A stretch of 64,000 nucleotides of DNA from positions 8,845,001 to 8,909,000 of the forward strand of contig BRXU01000001.1 of NCBI GenBank assembly GCA_030267565.1, in the 5' to 3' direction. The notes under the pieces were generated by a model. The model was not told the origin of the DNA, made no database searches, and worked only from the letters and a program-made list of their open reading frames with translations. Positions 10,702 through 22,235 of this stretch are shown here, piece after piece. A program made the position numbers and the translations under genes. Within the stretch, counting starts at the first letter, position 1. Each line of letters opens with the position of its first letter. The stretch is from Pleodorina starrii. Lineage: Eukaryota; Chlorophyta; Chlorophyceae; Chlamydomonadales; Volvocaceae.

Positions 10702-12078
10702 CTAGGAGAGGCACAGCAAAAAGGGATACCCGCCATCAGACACCCACGCGATGGACTAGTCCGCACAGATCCCGCTGATATCCTCGATGCCCTACATACA
10801 TATTTTTCACGCCAGGCGGCCCCAGCCATTGGGGCCCGCACAGGGAAATTCCTACCAGAAGACGTGCATAGGCAATACCCATGGGCCGAGGCCTACGCCC
10901 CAGACACGTTCACACTTCATGCGTACGACGCGCCTGGTAACCATGCCCTGCTCCCGCATATCGCCGACCCCACCAATTTCGACACTTGCATTCAGTTTCT
11001 CTCCCGTAACAAGGCGCCTGGGCCTGATGGCATACCCAATGAATTACTCAAAGCTCTCCCTGCCCCCTTAAAATGTGACATACATAACCTGCTGATCCTC
11101 ATGTGGGTCAAAGCAGAAACACCTTTACCCTGGACAACGTCAGACACAGTCCTTATACCTAAGCCGAACGGCGACCCCCTCCTCATTAAAAATAAGAGAC
11201 CCATAGCCCTCGCCAACACGCTCTATAAATTATGGACAAGTCTCATCACGCTGTCCACATCCAAGTTTGCACCTTCTGCTGACCTCTTCAGTGAAGCCCA
11301 AGAAGGCTTCCTTAAACACAGAAACACTGAACGCCAAATCGTCAATCTCCTGCACAGCATAGAAGACGCGGGCCTCACCCGACGAGACCTATACATCCTA
11401 TACGTTGACTTCTCGAGTGCTTTTAACACCATCGACCACGATAAGCTATTGCAGATTATGTATGACCTAGGCCTACCACTGGACCTGATCGAGGTTGTAC
11501 GCGATCTCTACAGCCAAGCACGCACATGCATTCGTACCGAGCACGGACGGACACCCGACATCCACATCGAACGAGGAACAGTGCAGGGCGACACGCTCTC
11601 CCCGCTACTCTTCATCATTTTTCTTGAGCCCCTTCTGCGATGGCTACATGTTGGCGGCCGAGGTTACAAGTACGGTTGCTTAACGGACAAAGATAACGAA
11701 AGATACCATTGTAGCTCCGCTGCTTACGCAGATGATCTAGCAGCAATAACCAACACGCTCTCAGACCTTACGACTCAATGCGAAAAAATAGGCAAATATG
11801 CAAAGTGGGCAGGCTTGGAAGTGAACCACGAGAAATGTGCCGTGTCCGCCATTTTACACAAGACACCGTGGGACGTCAAACTACCACATGGCCCGACGTG
11901 CGACAGAACACTACAATCTGCCCTGAAAGATAAAATAAGAATAAACGGCAAAACAATACCATACAAACACCCGGGGCAAGCATACAAATACCTAGGTGTT
12001 CACATAGCCCTGACCCTAAACTGGGCAGCGCAAATGGAGTATGTCAAAGAAAAGATTCGCACGAGGGGACATGCATGA
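10702..12078 (+). pseudogene. Reverse transcriptase domain of the Dualen-like element
   Basis: The frame codes all RT blocks: KAPGPDGIPNELLK, VLIPKPN, the first catalytic Asp in YVDFSSAFNTIDH, GTVQGDTLSPLLF, the catalytic YADD at about 11726-11737, GLEVNHEKCAV and YKYLGVHI. Coding starts without an initiator, as expected for a 5'-truncated copy. The frame ends at 12078 after a shift near 12050-12075; the sense protein continues in the next frame (MHDIATSLASPDQRLRM). Confidence 0.9.
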
Positions 12079-15000
12079 CATTGCCACGTCCCTCGCATCC
12101 CCTGACCAACGCCTACGAATGATCCAGACCTGTATCCAGCCCGCAATTGCGTACAGCTTCCCCACAATGGCATACACGAACAATGATATCAAAATCCTCG
12201 ATAGTATGGTCACACGCGTCGCAAAACAGAGCTACGGACTCAAAATGGGCTTCTGCACCCGTGCAATTCTGCTCCCACAGGAACAGTACGGCCTGGGACT
12301 TGGCTCGTTCTTACCCATTTACGTACGTAAGGCCACCAGGGCCCTGGTGCTCTCTCTTAACGATCAAGGGCGGCTCGGTGTCGTAACCCGTGCACTACTG
12401 GAACTGCAAGCCAAACGCGCAGGCACCCTTGAAGCACATGCGTATCGGGCGGAAAGTCATTTTTACTGTACCCTCAAGCAACTCACTCTCACGCGAGCTC
12501 ATGGGCTCACAATCACCACTATGGGTAAAGAATACACTACTACCCTACACAGCCTAGCCGCCCTTGCTGGTGCAATGGGTACATACCCAGGCACTACCGA
12601 CCCGGTCATCCCGTATCGGTACATTCTCCCCCTGATTGAGATTGGACTTGATCTCCGTAGTCTAGTAGACATGAACAATGACCGGTATCTGATCGACACC
12701 ACAGCCTTAAAAAGTCTTACCAATGGGAGAGCGCGGCACCGACACCTTGTCTCTCTTAACCGCCTGAGCCTTGCACTAAGCGCCACAGGGGAAAACCCAT
12801 CCAAATGCAATCACGAACGACCCCTCCCCCATCGCGACAGGAAGCTACCCGATTTCCCCGTTATCAGCAGCCTTGTTCGTAACAACCTGTCACCCACCCC
12901 CGCCTCACAACGCCTCATCACTGAATTCCTGCGGGCACGCGCCAACACATACCAACCCAACATAAACACCGAACACACACATTACACAGTTGTACCTGGA
13001 CGGTGGGTTAAACACGGCCACGATGAATTCTTCGTGCCTGATGCGACGCCACCCACTCAAACCACACACGAAGACCGCCACATGCCCCATAATGCCGACC
13101 CCCCCGAACATGGGATCCCAGAAAACACCGACCCTGATGACCCGATGGATGGTACCACGGACAAAACCCAACAAGCAGCCGCAAACCCTCCTAATCCGCA
13201 TGGTAACACCCTGACACAACCTCCCAACCAACCCAAACGCCGCATCCAATCTCTACCATCAGCGCCTGATGGCGAGGATGGGGAGCCTAACAAGAAAGCC
13301 CGCCAACTACAAAGGACAAGTCAGCGACGAAAATGCACCCCGGCTGTGAGGCGGCGAAACTGGATAGCCGCGAACACACGCACAAGCAACCCCAAAATAA
13401 AAGACGACCACGTACGGATGGGAGAAGCTGTTCACGAAGATGAAGAGGCCAACCCTGGTCACACTCGCTTCGCCATGAGTGCCCGATCCTTCTTTACAAA
13501 CCTTATGTTAGCTGTCCCTACACTGGGACGAGGCTCTCCGACAAACTCAACCCCTGTCCTAACACGGCAGAGATCGCTCTCCACGAAGCTACAGAACACA
13601 ATGCAGCTTCTTGCAACCCAGTCGCACAACAACCCTATCCTAAAGAAACTACAAACACACCCTCTAATCGAGCATGCCAACACCCAGCCCGACGACAACG
13701 CAGAGCCCCCCTCGGAAAACCAACTGCCTACACTGCAACGCAGGACAACCTTGAAGCAGGTAAACTGGCGACTGGCACGAAAGCAATTGCTTCGTGTAAA
13801 CCCCCCGCTAACAGATCGCCAGCACCCAGATAGCACTCTGGCTAACCAGCTCGTGTGCAGCCTCTACTCTGATTGTGAGTTTGTTGAACGAATCATCTAC
13901 GGACCATTCCGAAAGCGAGAAACCGTAGAGCCAAAAACACGGTGCAAACGCCCCAATAAGAAACGCCCAACCACCATCGACCTCGCCGAGACAGGGGACC
14001 CACAGGACAAAGGCACGACGATGGAAGTTGACGGAGGTATGCGTAAGAACACTACTGGTGCGGGAGCACCCAATCCAACACCAAGAAATATAGACGGCCG
14101 CCTGGCTGGCGGCCCAAGCAGCACACACGCGGACTACTACAGAGTACAGTGGTGCAACACTATCTCGTGTGCAGGCGCGATCAGTGCCTACCGGCTGCTT
14201 AACTACCATGCCAAAGCGAGCAAGAACACGATAGCCAAGTACGGACGCGGAGCTGGAAGATACTTACACGAAGTCTCTTGGGAAGACTCAGACATGCCTC
14301 TCCGCGACATTCAAGGGCAACACAACTGGCCCACCTTACTCGCCACCCACCAAGTGCGTAATGCAACGCAGACCACCGTCAAACTCCCACCAGCCCCACT
14401 TGATACTCACCTTTCCAACGCGCAACGACAAGGCAGATGGGACCCCCCGAGCGCTGATACGAGTGCACGCACCAGGCGTACACTAACACATGTGACAATC
14501 AACACGGTACCCTGCAACCCAGACAGAGATATAAAACCACCTGGGAAATACGTAATCATACCAGGGGAGCCTAGCGACTCCGAACTTCACGTGTATGACC
14601 CAACTGGCGCCTGGATAGGAAGTCTCCAAATCGACCGGGTGCGCTCCCTTTATGCACGATACCAGCACTCACGGCAAACCAAGCCCGATGCCCACAACAA
14701 GTTAGCTGCCAGAGGAGGCTTTGATGAGGACGTAGCCAAACTCCTGTTAAGATACAAAATCACACCTCAAAAGAAACACAGGAATGGACGACCAGGTGTC
14801 GGCACACACCAGAATCAAGCAACAATCAGAACCTGCCCCGAGAACCAAGTCACAATATGTCCTGAGCTTAGCGTTGTACTACAAGACGCGACACAAGCAA
14901 CTTGTGAGAGGTTTGCATCACCTCTCAACGTCGATAACTCCACGACACAGTACTTCAGCGCGTACGGGGAGGACCAACTCTTCGGAGCAAACCTCGACGC

Positions 15001-15455
15001 GTACTCGCAGCTTTTCAACGGACTGTCCATTGCCCACCCGGACCCCACCCCTGAGGCGTCAAACCATGCGCTTGCCTGGGCAATTCTCTCGGCACAGGAA
15101 GCATCGGACAACCCTGAACCGACATTGACTATCCTTATTCTGAAGTACAGCCTGAACGGCCCATATAGCAAGCATATGGGAAACCCCGCAGTGCGGCGCC
15201 TAGGTCGCGTCCCAGCAACCCATGAGCTCGCGAAATTGCAACAGGGTAGAGGAAGCACGACGGCCGCAACGGCTTACAAATCCGGTCTCGACGTCATAGC
15301 AGTCGGCAACATCAGCGGCCTTGCTCTCCTTACGCACACAATCGGTCCTAAGATTGCAATGAACACTGACAACCTGCTGGGACGTGACCAACCCCAACGA
15401 ACACCTGGCCCCTGCCCAACACCAGACCGCACCCGGTGGGCAAAGCGACACCTAC
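12041..15455 (+). pseudogene. RT C-terminal part and long linker of the Dualen-like element
   Basis: About 1130 residues stay open in one frame. The first 250 or so continue the RT thumb and connection region (QTCIQPAIAYSFPTMAY). A basic, Pro/Asn/Thr-rich and probably disordered section follows (about 13000-14100). A more structured part has a Cys in TISCAGAISAYR (Cys codon 14168) and, 140 residues on, a His in ELHVYDPTG (14588). This Cys/His pair could belong to the cysteine protease reported for Dualen elements, but I cannot confirm a fold. The frame then runs into the nested insertion at 15456. Confidence 0.7.
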
Positions 15456-16427
15456 ATGAACAAGGGGTTGGTGTCGGCTTCCTTGAAGCCGGAAAAAGGG
15501 CGGGGCCCCGTTCAATCCGTACGGGTGGAGTTGAAGGGCTAGGGCGGCGAGGACGTGAAGTGTGAGAGTGTCAACATTCCTGCTGATAGACAGCCAGAGC
15601 TTTCAGCAATCCGCCCCATGTTTAGCATCGCCCGCCGTCTCGGCACTGTGCAACTCTTCCGACCAGTGCATTGGCTGAAGTTACTTGACAGTAGACATGC
15701 AGTGTATCATTCACACATCACGCAGGCTGACTTGCCAATAGAAGGACAGCGGAACTGTTTGAGAGGGTCGCGATGATGACGTGCAGTTGCCGACGAGGGT
15801 GCACAGGCTTCGCTACCGGGGTATTCGTCGTAGAGGAGGCTTGAAAACTTTAACATTAGGACAGGGAATGTAGAAGTCCCCTAGGTTGCCGGCTGGACTT
15901 GTTGGGCGGCCCGCAGATGAATCGTGCGTGCATCGGCGGCTTGGCGTCCAACAACCAGCAGTTGGCCCCTCATGGTTTGCTCCTTGCAACCTTTGTAATA
16001 GTAATATGCGTCAAGACGATCGGACCGGCAAGCAGAGCTGCTGTGGTGTGGTCGCGGGAAGAATGTTCGCAATGCAAACATAGTTTGTTTCCGAAACGAA
16101 GATTCATTTCACGCCGTCTCGTCAGAATTCCACTTGAAGGAACGATGAATCTTCTGGAATTAATTATAGGCCGAGAGGTGTTGGTTTGACCTCGGCCGCG
16201 GTCCATGGAGACTGCCAAACTGGTTTGTACTCATGCGATGTTGGGTTCCAATAATAAATTTACCGTGCAATAAAGAATGTAATCTTTTATTTATGCAGCC
16301 TTTCCGTTGGCCGAAAGTCTACACTTGTCCAATTACCCAGAACCCAGAACCCAGAACCCAGACACGGACATGGGCAATCCTACAGGGCGGGGCCCCCCTG
16401 GGCGCTTCGCGCTGGGGCCCCGCCCAA
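15456..16427. mobile_element. Non-autonomous dispersed element, copy 2, nested in the Dualen-like element
   Basis: From about 15461 this copy matches 3304-4522, with a shorter interior. CTAC stands on both sides (15452-15455 and 16428-16431). Removing 976 bases rejoins the host element in frame as R-H-L-R-K-G, so the insertion borders and the 4-bp duplication are well supported. The left flank CTACATGA and right flank CTACGAAA leave open an imperfect 8-bp duplication. Confidence 0.8.
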
Positions 16428-18053
16428 CTACGAAAAGGGCAGTCTAACCCGGCCTTCAGCACTACAGCCTGGGAGATCGAGCGGACAACACCAGGACAGC
16501 GGTACCGCCTGTCTGACAGCCAACCAGTGCATACCCGCCTATGATATGCTCCCAAAATCGGGCTGTACACCGACGGTAGCTGTGTCAAGGACCCAGAACA
16601 CGACCTGAACATCCTAGGGGCAGCCATCTACGACGCTGCCACCGACCGTTTGCACCATGTGGCACCCAACGGCAAGGGGCCCACCAATACCATCACACGC
16701 GCTGAACTTGCTGCCATACATCAAGCGTTGAAGTTATACGCCAACTACGATGACTGCCTGTACCTCTTTACAGACTCTGCAGCCTCTCTTCATCTCACCC
16801 GGCGTGCCATCGTTGAAAAATCCAAACTCCACATTAGCAAACACAAGGAACTGCTACTTAACATCGACGAGTTACTATGGCACAGGGCTTCACAGGGACT
16901 CCGAACCGTGCTACTCAAAGTCAAAGCGCACGCTAACGCCTCACTCGGCAATGATAAAGCCGACCAAGGGGCAACCGCCGTCGCAAAAGGCGATGCTGAA
17001 GCCACACTAACCGAAGAAAGTGACAATAACCCCTTCGATAAAATCTTCTGGTTTCGTCAAACCACGACCGAGCTGTACGGTAACGACCTCAACCGTGGCA
17101 TAACAATTCTCCTCAACAAAACCACCCATCATGGCTTTACGCCCTCGGGCGTATATACGGATCTATGGGAAAAAGCCAGCCCTAAACTCTGCGCACGAAC
17201 TAGCAACTTGACGATCACCCGCGGAGGCGGACACAGCCTTTTTAAGCGAGTATTCGACTACAGGTGGGGCCAATTATGGCACGCCGGCCTTGCCAAGCGG
17301 TATGGCATACCAACAAAACACCTAGAAGTGCACACCAACACCGCGAAGGAGAGCAAAGCCCCCTGCCCCCTATGCGGCCTACCAGATTCAGGCGGACATA
17401 TCCTGGGAGGATGCAAAGAAACTGGTCATATAGCCATGTACATAAAACGGCACAACGCCGCTGCCCTGCTTATCGCAGATACCATACACAAAGGCAGGTA
17501 TGGTGGATGCTACACCATCATTGACGCCTGTGCAGAAGACGCCAGCCCGGAATACTCATCTGGCACTCGACTGCCGAAATGGCTTTTACCCAATATCCCG
17601 GAAAAAAAGAGGAAGAAAATGCGACCAGATCTCCTTCTTATCCCGACCCTACCACTATCGACCACAGAGCAAACCACACCGTACAACGGACCACCGGACC
17701 GCTCAAAACACACAGTATTTGTGATCGAGATAGGATACACAGGGGACCTCCGACATGATGAAAAGAATGAGCAAAAAGCAAAACAGCACGCGAAGCTAGC
17801 CCGCAGGCTCAAGGCCAACGGCTGGAAAGTGCGGTATACACCGAAGGAAGCCATCACACTTGGATTCGGTGGGACGATCCGCAATGACCTAAAGCCCCTT
17901 ATCACCGAGCTCGGCGTGCCACCAGACACTGCCACACAATGCTGCGCGCGCCTTCATGACCTCGCAATCAAGTACCTGAATAACATAGTCCTACGGCGAC
18001 GCTCCCTCGAGGGACCCACATGCTACACGTCCAATCGTCAAGGGGTAGGGTAA
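16428..18053 (+). pseudogene. RNase H and restriction-like endonuclease of the Dualen-like element
   Basis: After the nested insertion the protein resumes, is interrupted by TGA 16542-16544, then runs to 18053. The RNase H acidic set is complete: LYTDGS (Asp codon 16572), TRAELAA, LFTDSA and LGNDKAD. The last third holds a CCHC knuckle (Cys-x2-Cys-x7-His-x4-Cys, about 17365-17415) followed by MRPDLLLIP and FVIEIGYTGD with a downstream Lys-rich helix. This is the Arg-Pro-Asp ... Asp/Glu ... Lys layout of restriction-like LINE endonucleases. If the TGA were read through, both enzymes would be intact. Confidence 0.85.
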
Positions 18054-18183
18054 GGTTGTTTTTTGTGGAGCTCCCCTGGTGGTGGCGGCGTACAGGCTCC
18101 TAGTCGAGCCTCATCGCACCCGCCCCCATAAACCACGCCAGGGTTTTGGCCCGGCGTAATATTATTATTATTATTATTATTAT
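18054..18183 (+). other. 3' UTR and (ATT)n tail of the Dualen-like element
   Basis: About 100 bases of untranslated sequence are followed by an ATT trinucleotide run (about 18159-18183) that directly abuts the right target duplication. Confidence 0.85.
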
Positions 18184-18196
18184 TCAGGTCATATCT
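18184..18196. repeat. Right 13-bp target-site duplication
   Basis: Exact copy of 10687-10699. Confidence 0.9.
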
Positions 18197-18774
18197 CATA
18201 TGGCCTAAATGTATATGAGTGTGCGCGCGCCTCCCAGCCCATCCTGGGTCAAAAAAGATGCCGCAGCCGATTGGAGATAAATGGAGATGGGATAGATGGC
18301 GGCGGAGACCGCATCCTGGAGTGTGGGCGACTGGCTAAGGCGGGCTCTGTGGGGCCCGCAACGGCTTGATCCATCGATGGGCGCTGTGCGGTGCTGTGCT
18401 GTGCTGTGCTGTGCGAGTGACTGATTCCAGGGGCTCCTTGATTGAGCCGTTTCTCCGTGTACCATGATCAGTCGTGTGTGGCGGCGGCGGCGGCGGGGCG
18501 CCCCTTGTCCGGAGCACCAGTCCGGCAAGTAAGGACGGCCTTGGGGTTCGTTCGGGCTGGTGTCGCGCCTCGTGCAACCAACCAGGCGTCTTCCGCGTTC
18601 CGTCACTACTCGACTTCCTGCGTCACTTGACAAAGACGAAGCGTGTGCCTGATCCGGACTTCCCCACGCGTGCGACGCCGCGGGCTCGGGGGGAAAGGCC
18701 GGCAGTGCGCCACACAGTGAGCCGGTGGTTGGGCGGGAGTTTGCCGAGGTTGGACGCACGCGCGGGGATGATAG
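18197..18774. other. Spacer without supportable gene
   Basis: Only low-complexity frames occur; a CTGTG-type repeat lies near 18388-18415. Confidence 0.45.
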
Positions 18775-19024
18775 GGCAGGGTGGCTATCTTAAGATATGA
18801 ATATATATTCGGGGGAAATTTTTGGAAATCGGAAGATACTTTTGCCGTGCAAAAAGCTGAAGGTTTAGATAATCCGGCCTCACAGGTGGGCATGATATCT
18901 CCCGGGGCCGTGTTTAGCCGGGAATATCGCCTCCTAGACAGATCCTGACAGATACTCTCAGCACTTTTGAGCCAGGAGTATCTCCGGCCGTAGATACTCA
19001 GCAAAATAAGATAGCCACCCTGCC
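18775..19024. mobile_element. MITE-like element with perfect 18-bp terminal inverted repeats
   Basis: GGCAGGGTGGCTATCTTA at 18775-18792 is exactly complementary-inverted at 19007-19024. The 250-bp body is AT-richer than its surroundings and codes nothing. No target duplication is obvious. CAGGG near the ends is reminiscent of hAT termini, but this is weak. Confidence 0.75.
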
Positions 19025-19829
19025 AGGCATGGGGCGCGGCGCGATGGCACGCGCTCGCTTTGGAGGCACGATCGACGAACAGTCGGCCACATCAGGTGCG
19101 ATGTGCAGAGGAGCTGAGAGGACCTGCTTTTTGGGGTCCACTGTAAAACGGTTTGTTCGGTTTGTCGTACTGTCGTACACTGGATAGTTAATGCCCCCCA
19201 TCGCGCGCGCCCCGGCGCTGCCAGCTTATTGAACTTCGCCAAAGGACTGTTGTTTCAGAATGTTTCGTCTTTCTGTACTGTACCAACGTCACGGCAATGG
19301 TAGCTAGCTAGGGTGATGAGGCGGCCCCGGTCCCCTCCGGCGCAGCCTGCACTTTGAGGTGGGCTGGGCAGGGAATGATGGGTGTTTAGGGGAGCGAGGA
19401 GGTGCGGGGTGGGGGGTTTAGGGGAGGAGGTGCGGGGTGCGAGGTCAAGCAGCCGCCGGCGTTTGAATGAGCGAGGGTTAGAAGTAATGTGCAGCATGAG
19501 TAAATGCCCACGGACACTTCAGTTGCCCAGAGTTGTTTCTCCGTCCGTACTCGGCACGATGGCCGATGCAACGCAGCAGTGCAGCCAGGCTGCGGATTTA
19601 GCCAATGGTGATAAGCGGGCGCTCAATACAGCTGGCTCGGTGGAGACGAAGTCAAATTCCGATGTCGGTAATGTTTATAGCATGTTGGTTTTGTAGGCCG
19701 GCGGTGTCGAGGTTGGAGCCCTTGCGTGCAAGGCGATTCAGTACCTCACTTGGCCCCCAGAAAAGGAGCTATGTGGCAGATGCCGCTGCCAGCGAGCCAG
19801 TTACAGGTTCTCCTGCCCCTGGGCCAGCA
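19025..19829. other. Spacer without supportable gene
   Basis: Contains a GAGGTGCGGGGTG direct repeat (about 19399-19441) and no coding signal. Confidence 0.4.
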
Positions 19830-20823
19830 GCCCTATAGCAGTCAAAATGCCCTTAAGGTCACTAAGGGCTTCACATATGTACCATACGTCCAGGTGGCCT
19901 TAGCCCTTAGGGCCCGGTTCACTTAAGGTCCCCCTTAGGGCCCATACAGCTCCCATACGGACTATACAGCCCGTAGGGGCGCCCTTAGGGCTCATACAGC
20001 CCCCATACGGACGATACTACGCACAGAACCCTGTCCAGAGTTATATGGCGGTAAAAACCACCGTATGCGACGAGTACCCTTAGAGGCTGCTGGGATGTTA
20101 AGGCTTGCGAACGCGAAGTGTTCTCGTCCCGAGAAGCGAAGCCCGTTCTCACTTGAAAGAAAATTTCAGCGAGCCGCTGACAGCCAAGTCCACTCCCGGC
20201 CGCTAGCGCCACGACGCGCCATGTCCAGGGAGTCCACGCCAGGCCGCTAGCTCCGAGCTGCTCGCCACGCAGGCCGCCTGAGCATGTGTCCAAGCCTACA
20301 CGTGCAGCCTGCGAGTTGCGATTAACAACAGGATAAGATTTAGCGATTCACCATACATGGTCAGCACAATTGGATTGGAGTGGAACACAAAACATAACAG
20401 TTCCGATAAAGACTAGACATCATTTACATCGCCAATCCTTTAAATCTTAGTTTGCAACTTGTATCTAGCGTTCGCCGGTGCCAACGCAAGCACTCCTGGG
20501 CGAGCAGTAACCGGGCCTGCCGACGACGCTAACAACTCGTGACTTACCTTGAGCATGAACTTTCAACATTATCAGCGTTGTATCGAACTCAGTGAGGTGT
20601 GTGGGCTGCCAAGGTGAAGCGCTGACCGGTTGTTGCCGCGGTCAGACCTTCGCACACGCGCAAGGTATCTTGTAATGCAGGAACCATGTTGTCTGTATCA
20701 TTATTTTCTATAAGCCAGTGTATAAAACTAACCAGTTATGCATGGTTTGCATTAAGCCAGCCCGAACATGGATGCCGTACGCGCTCTAGGCGGCTTCAGG
20801 CAACGCGAAAATGGCCTCTGAGA

Positions 20824-21092
20824 GTACTCGCCAATATAGTCAAAATTGTTCATACTAATAGCCTGGACATAGTCCTTTAAGAACGCGGCCTTCGCTATGA
20901 ACGCTGGAGGAGGGCAACCATGGTTGCCCTTCGGGCCAACTAAGGTGATGACACTTACAATCTGCCAAACTAAAGTCTTTGTATGCATTACTTACTACTA
21001 TAATATAAAAGGCAACAAGACAACCTCAAAAGTACGGGTGGCCAAGGCATGCTTGTATGGCATGCTAGGGCGGTGGTACCTTAAGGGCACGA
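20824..21092 (+). repeat. Dispersed repeat block G, copy 1
   Basis: Similar along its length to 23245-23617. Both contain the 20-bp palindrome AGGGCAACCATGGTTGCCCT (20911-20930 here) and a conserved frame end, VKIVHTNSLDIVL before a stop at 20880, which suggests the tail of an old coding sequence. Confidence 0.7.
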
Positions 21093-21117
21093 CGTCTGCA
21101 CTAATGAATAAGGCAGT

Positions 21118-21190
21118 ATTTGGGCTGGGCTGGGCAAAGCTGGGCCGGGCCGGGGCTGGGCAGGGCGGAGCTGGGCATGGCTAGGCGAGG
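21118..21190. repeat. GGGCT-rich degenerate pentamer tract
   Basis: Irregular GGGCT/GGGCC/GGGCA units lead directly into the 140-bp tandem repeat. Confidence 0.7.
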
Positions 21191-21728
21191 CGGGCGCATT
21201 TAACAACACACGACCGTCGATCCGTTCCGTACTGTACTACATGCGCGCCGCACGAGGGACCGCGCGGCCTGGAAACAGAAACGTGTCAGCGGGCAATGCG
21301 GCACCGTCGAAACTGAAAGTGGCACGCAGCCGGGCGCATTTAACAACACACGACCGTCGATCCGTTCCGTACTGTACTACATGCGCGCCGCACGAGGGGC
21401 CGCGCGGCCTGGAAACAGAAACGTGTCAGCGGGCAATGCGGCACCGTCCAACCCGAAAGTGGCACGCAGCCGGGCGCATTTAACAACACACGACCGTCGA
21501 TCCGTTCCGTACTGTACTACATGTGCGCCGCACGAGGGGCCGCGCGGCCTGGAAACAGAAACGTGTCAGCGGGCAATGCGGCACCGTCCAACCCGAAAGT
21601 GGCACGCAGCCGGGCGCATTTAACAACGCACGACCGTCGATCCGTTCCGTACTGTACTACATGTGCGCCGCGCGAGGGGCCGCGCGGCCTGGAAACAGAA
21701 ACGTGTCAGCGGGCAATGTGGCGGCGTC
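21191..21728. repeat. 140-bp tandem repeat, 3.8 units
   Basis: Units start at 21191, 21331, 21471 and 21611 with CGGGCGCATTTAACAAC and differ by only a few bases. The last is cut short near 21728. Each unit holds an open frame that runs on across the unit boundary only in part; I see no reason to call it coding. Confidence 0.95.
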
Positions 21729-22019
21729 CAAACCGCAGCGGACGGGTCCCCAGCGGCGGCGCCCGGCGGCGGTGCCGGTGGGGGCGTGCCCGCCCCCGCC
21801 CGGGGGGCGGGCGCCCATTCCCGTGCCGGGGCGCGGCGTCGGCGGGGTCCACGGCGGGTAGCACGGTGCCGCTCCGAAGTTGTCGCCCGGTTGGTTGCCC
21901 TCCCTGCAATGTAGGCGCGAGGGGCGGGTTCCGCCGGTTGCCTTTGGTGGCCTGTCTCGCGCGCGGCCGGGGCTGGGGTGCCGGTCCCTGCCCCGACCCG
22001 AGGCCATCGGTTTGCCCGC

Positions 22020-22235
22020 CTTGCGCGCGCCCCGATGCCATCGGGTTTCACGACCTGCGTTCGCCCCGAGACCATCGGGTTCCGCGTTCCGCCCTCGCCC
22101 CGAGACCATCGGGTTTCGCGCCCTGCGTTCGCCCCAAAACCATCGGGTTCCACGTTCAGCACTCGCCCCGAGACCACCGGGTTTCGCGTCCTGCACTCGT
22201 CCGCAGTCATCGGGTTTCACGCTCCCTTGAGTCCC
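22020..22235. repeat. 34-bp minisatellite, about 6 units
   Basis: The core ACCATCGGGTT recurs at 22037, 22071, 22105, 22139, 22173 and 22206, i.e. every 33-34 bases, each followed by a variable TTCGC/TCCGC stretch and CGCCCCGAG. Confidence 0.9.

Larger units (their letters stand above)
10700..18183 (+). mobile_element. Dualen/RandI-like non-LTR retrotransposon, 5'-truncated, with nested insertion
   Basis: The element is bounded by an exact 13-bp direct repeat and ends in an (ATT)n tail, so both borders are firm. It codes in order a reverse transcriptase, a very long linker of over 1100 residues, an RNase H, and a C-terminal restriction-like endonuclease with a zinc knuckle. In the published Dualen family of Chlamydomonas, APE and restriction-like endonucleases occur with RT, RNase H and a cysteine protease. 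Here the APE end is missing because the copy starts between endonuclease and RT. It is dead: a frameshift near 12050-12075, a 972-bp inserted element (15456-16427) and a TGA stop at 16542. Confidence 0.85.

Noticed and set aside
12041..15565. 1174-residue frame as a host gene
   Set aside because: It continues the reverse transcriptase C-terminus in a shifted frame and lies between RT and RNase H inside one target-site duplication, so it is retrotransposon linker.
21191..21728. CRISPR-like array
   Set aside because: Whole 140-bp units repeat without unique spacers, in a eukaryotic nuclear context; it is a satellite.
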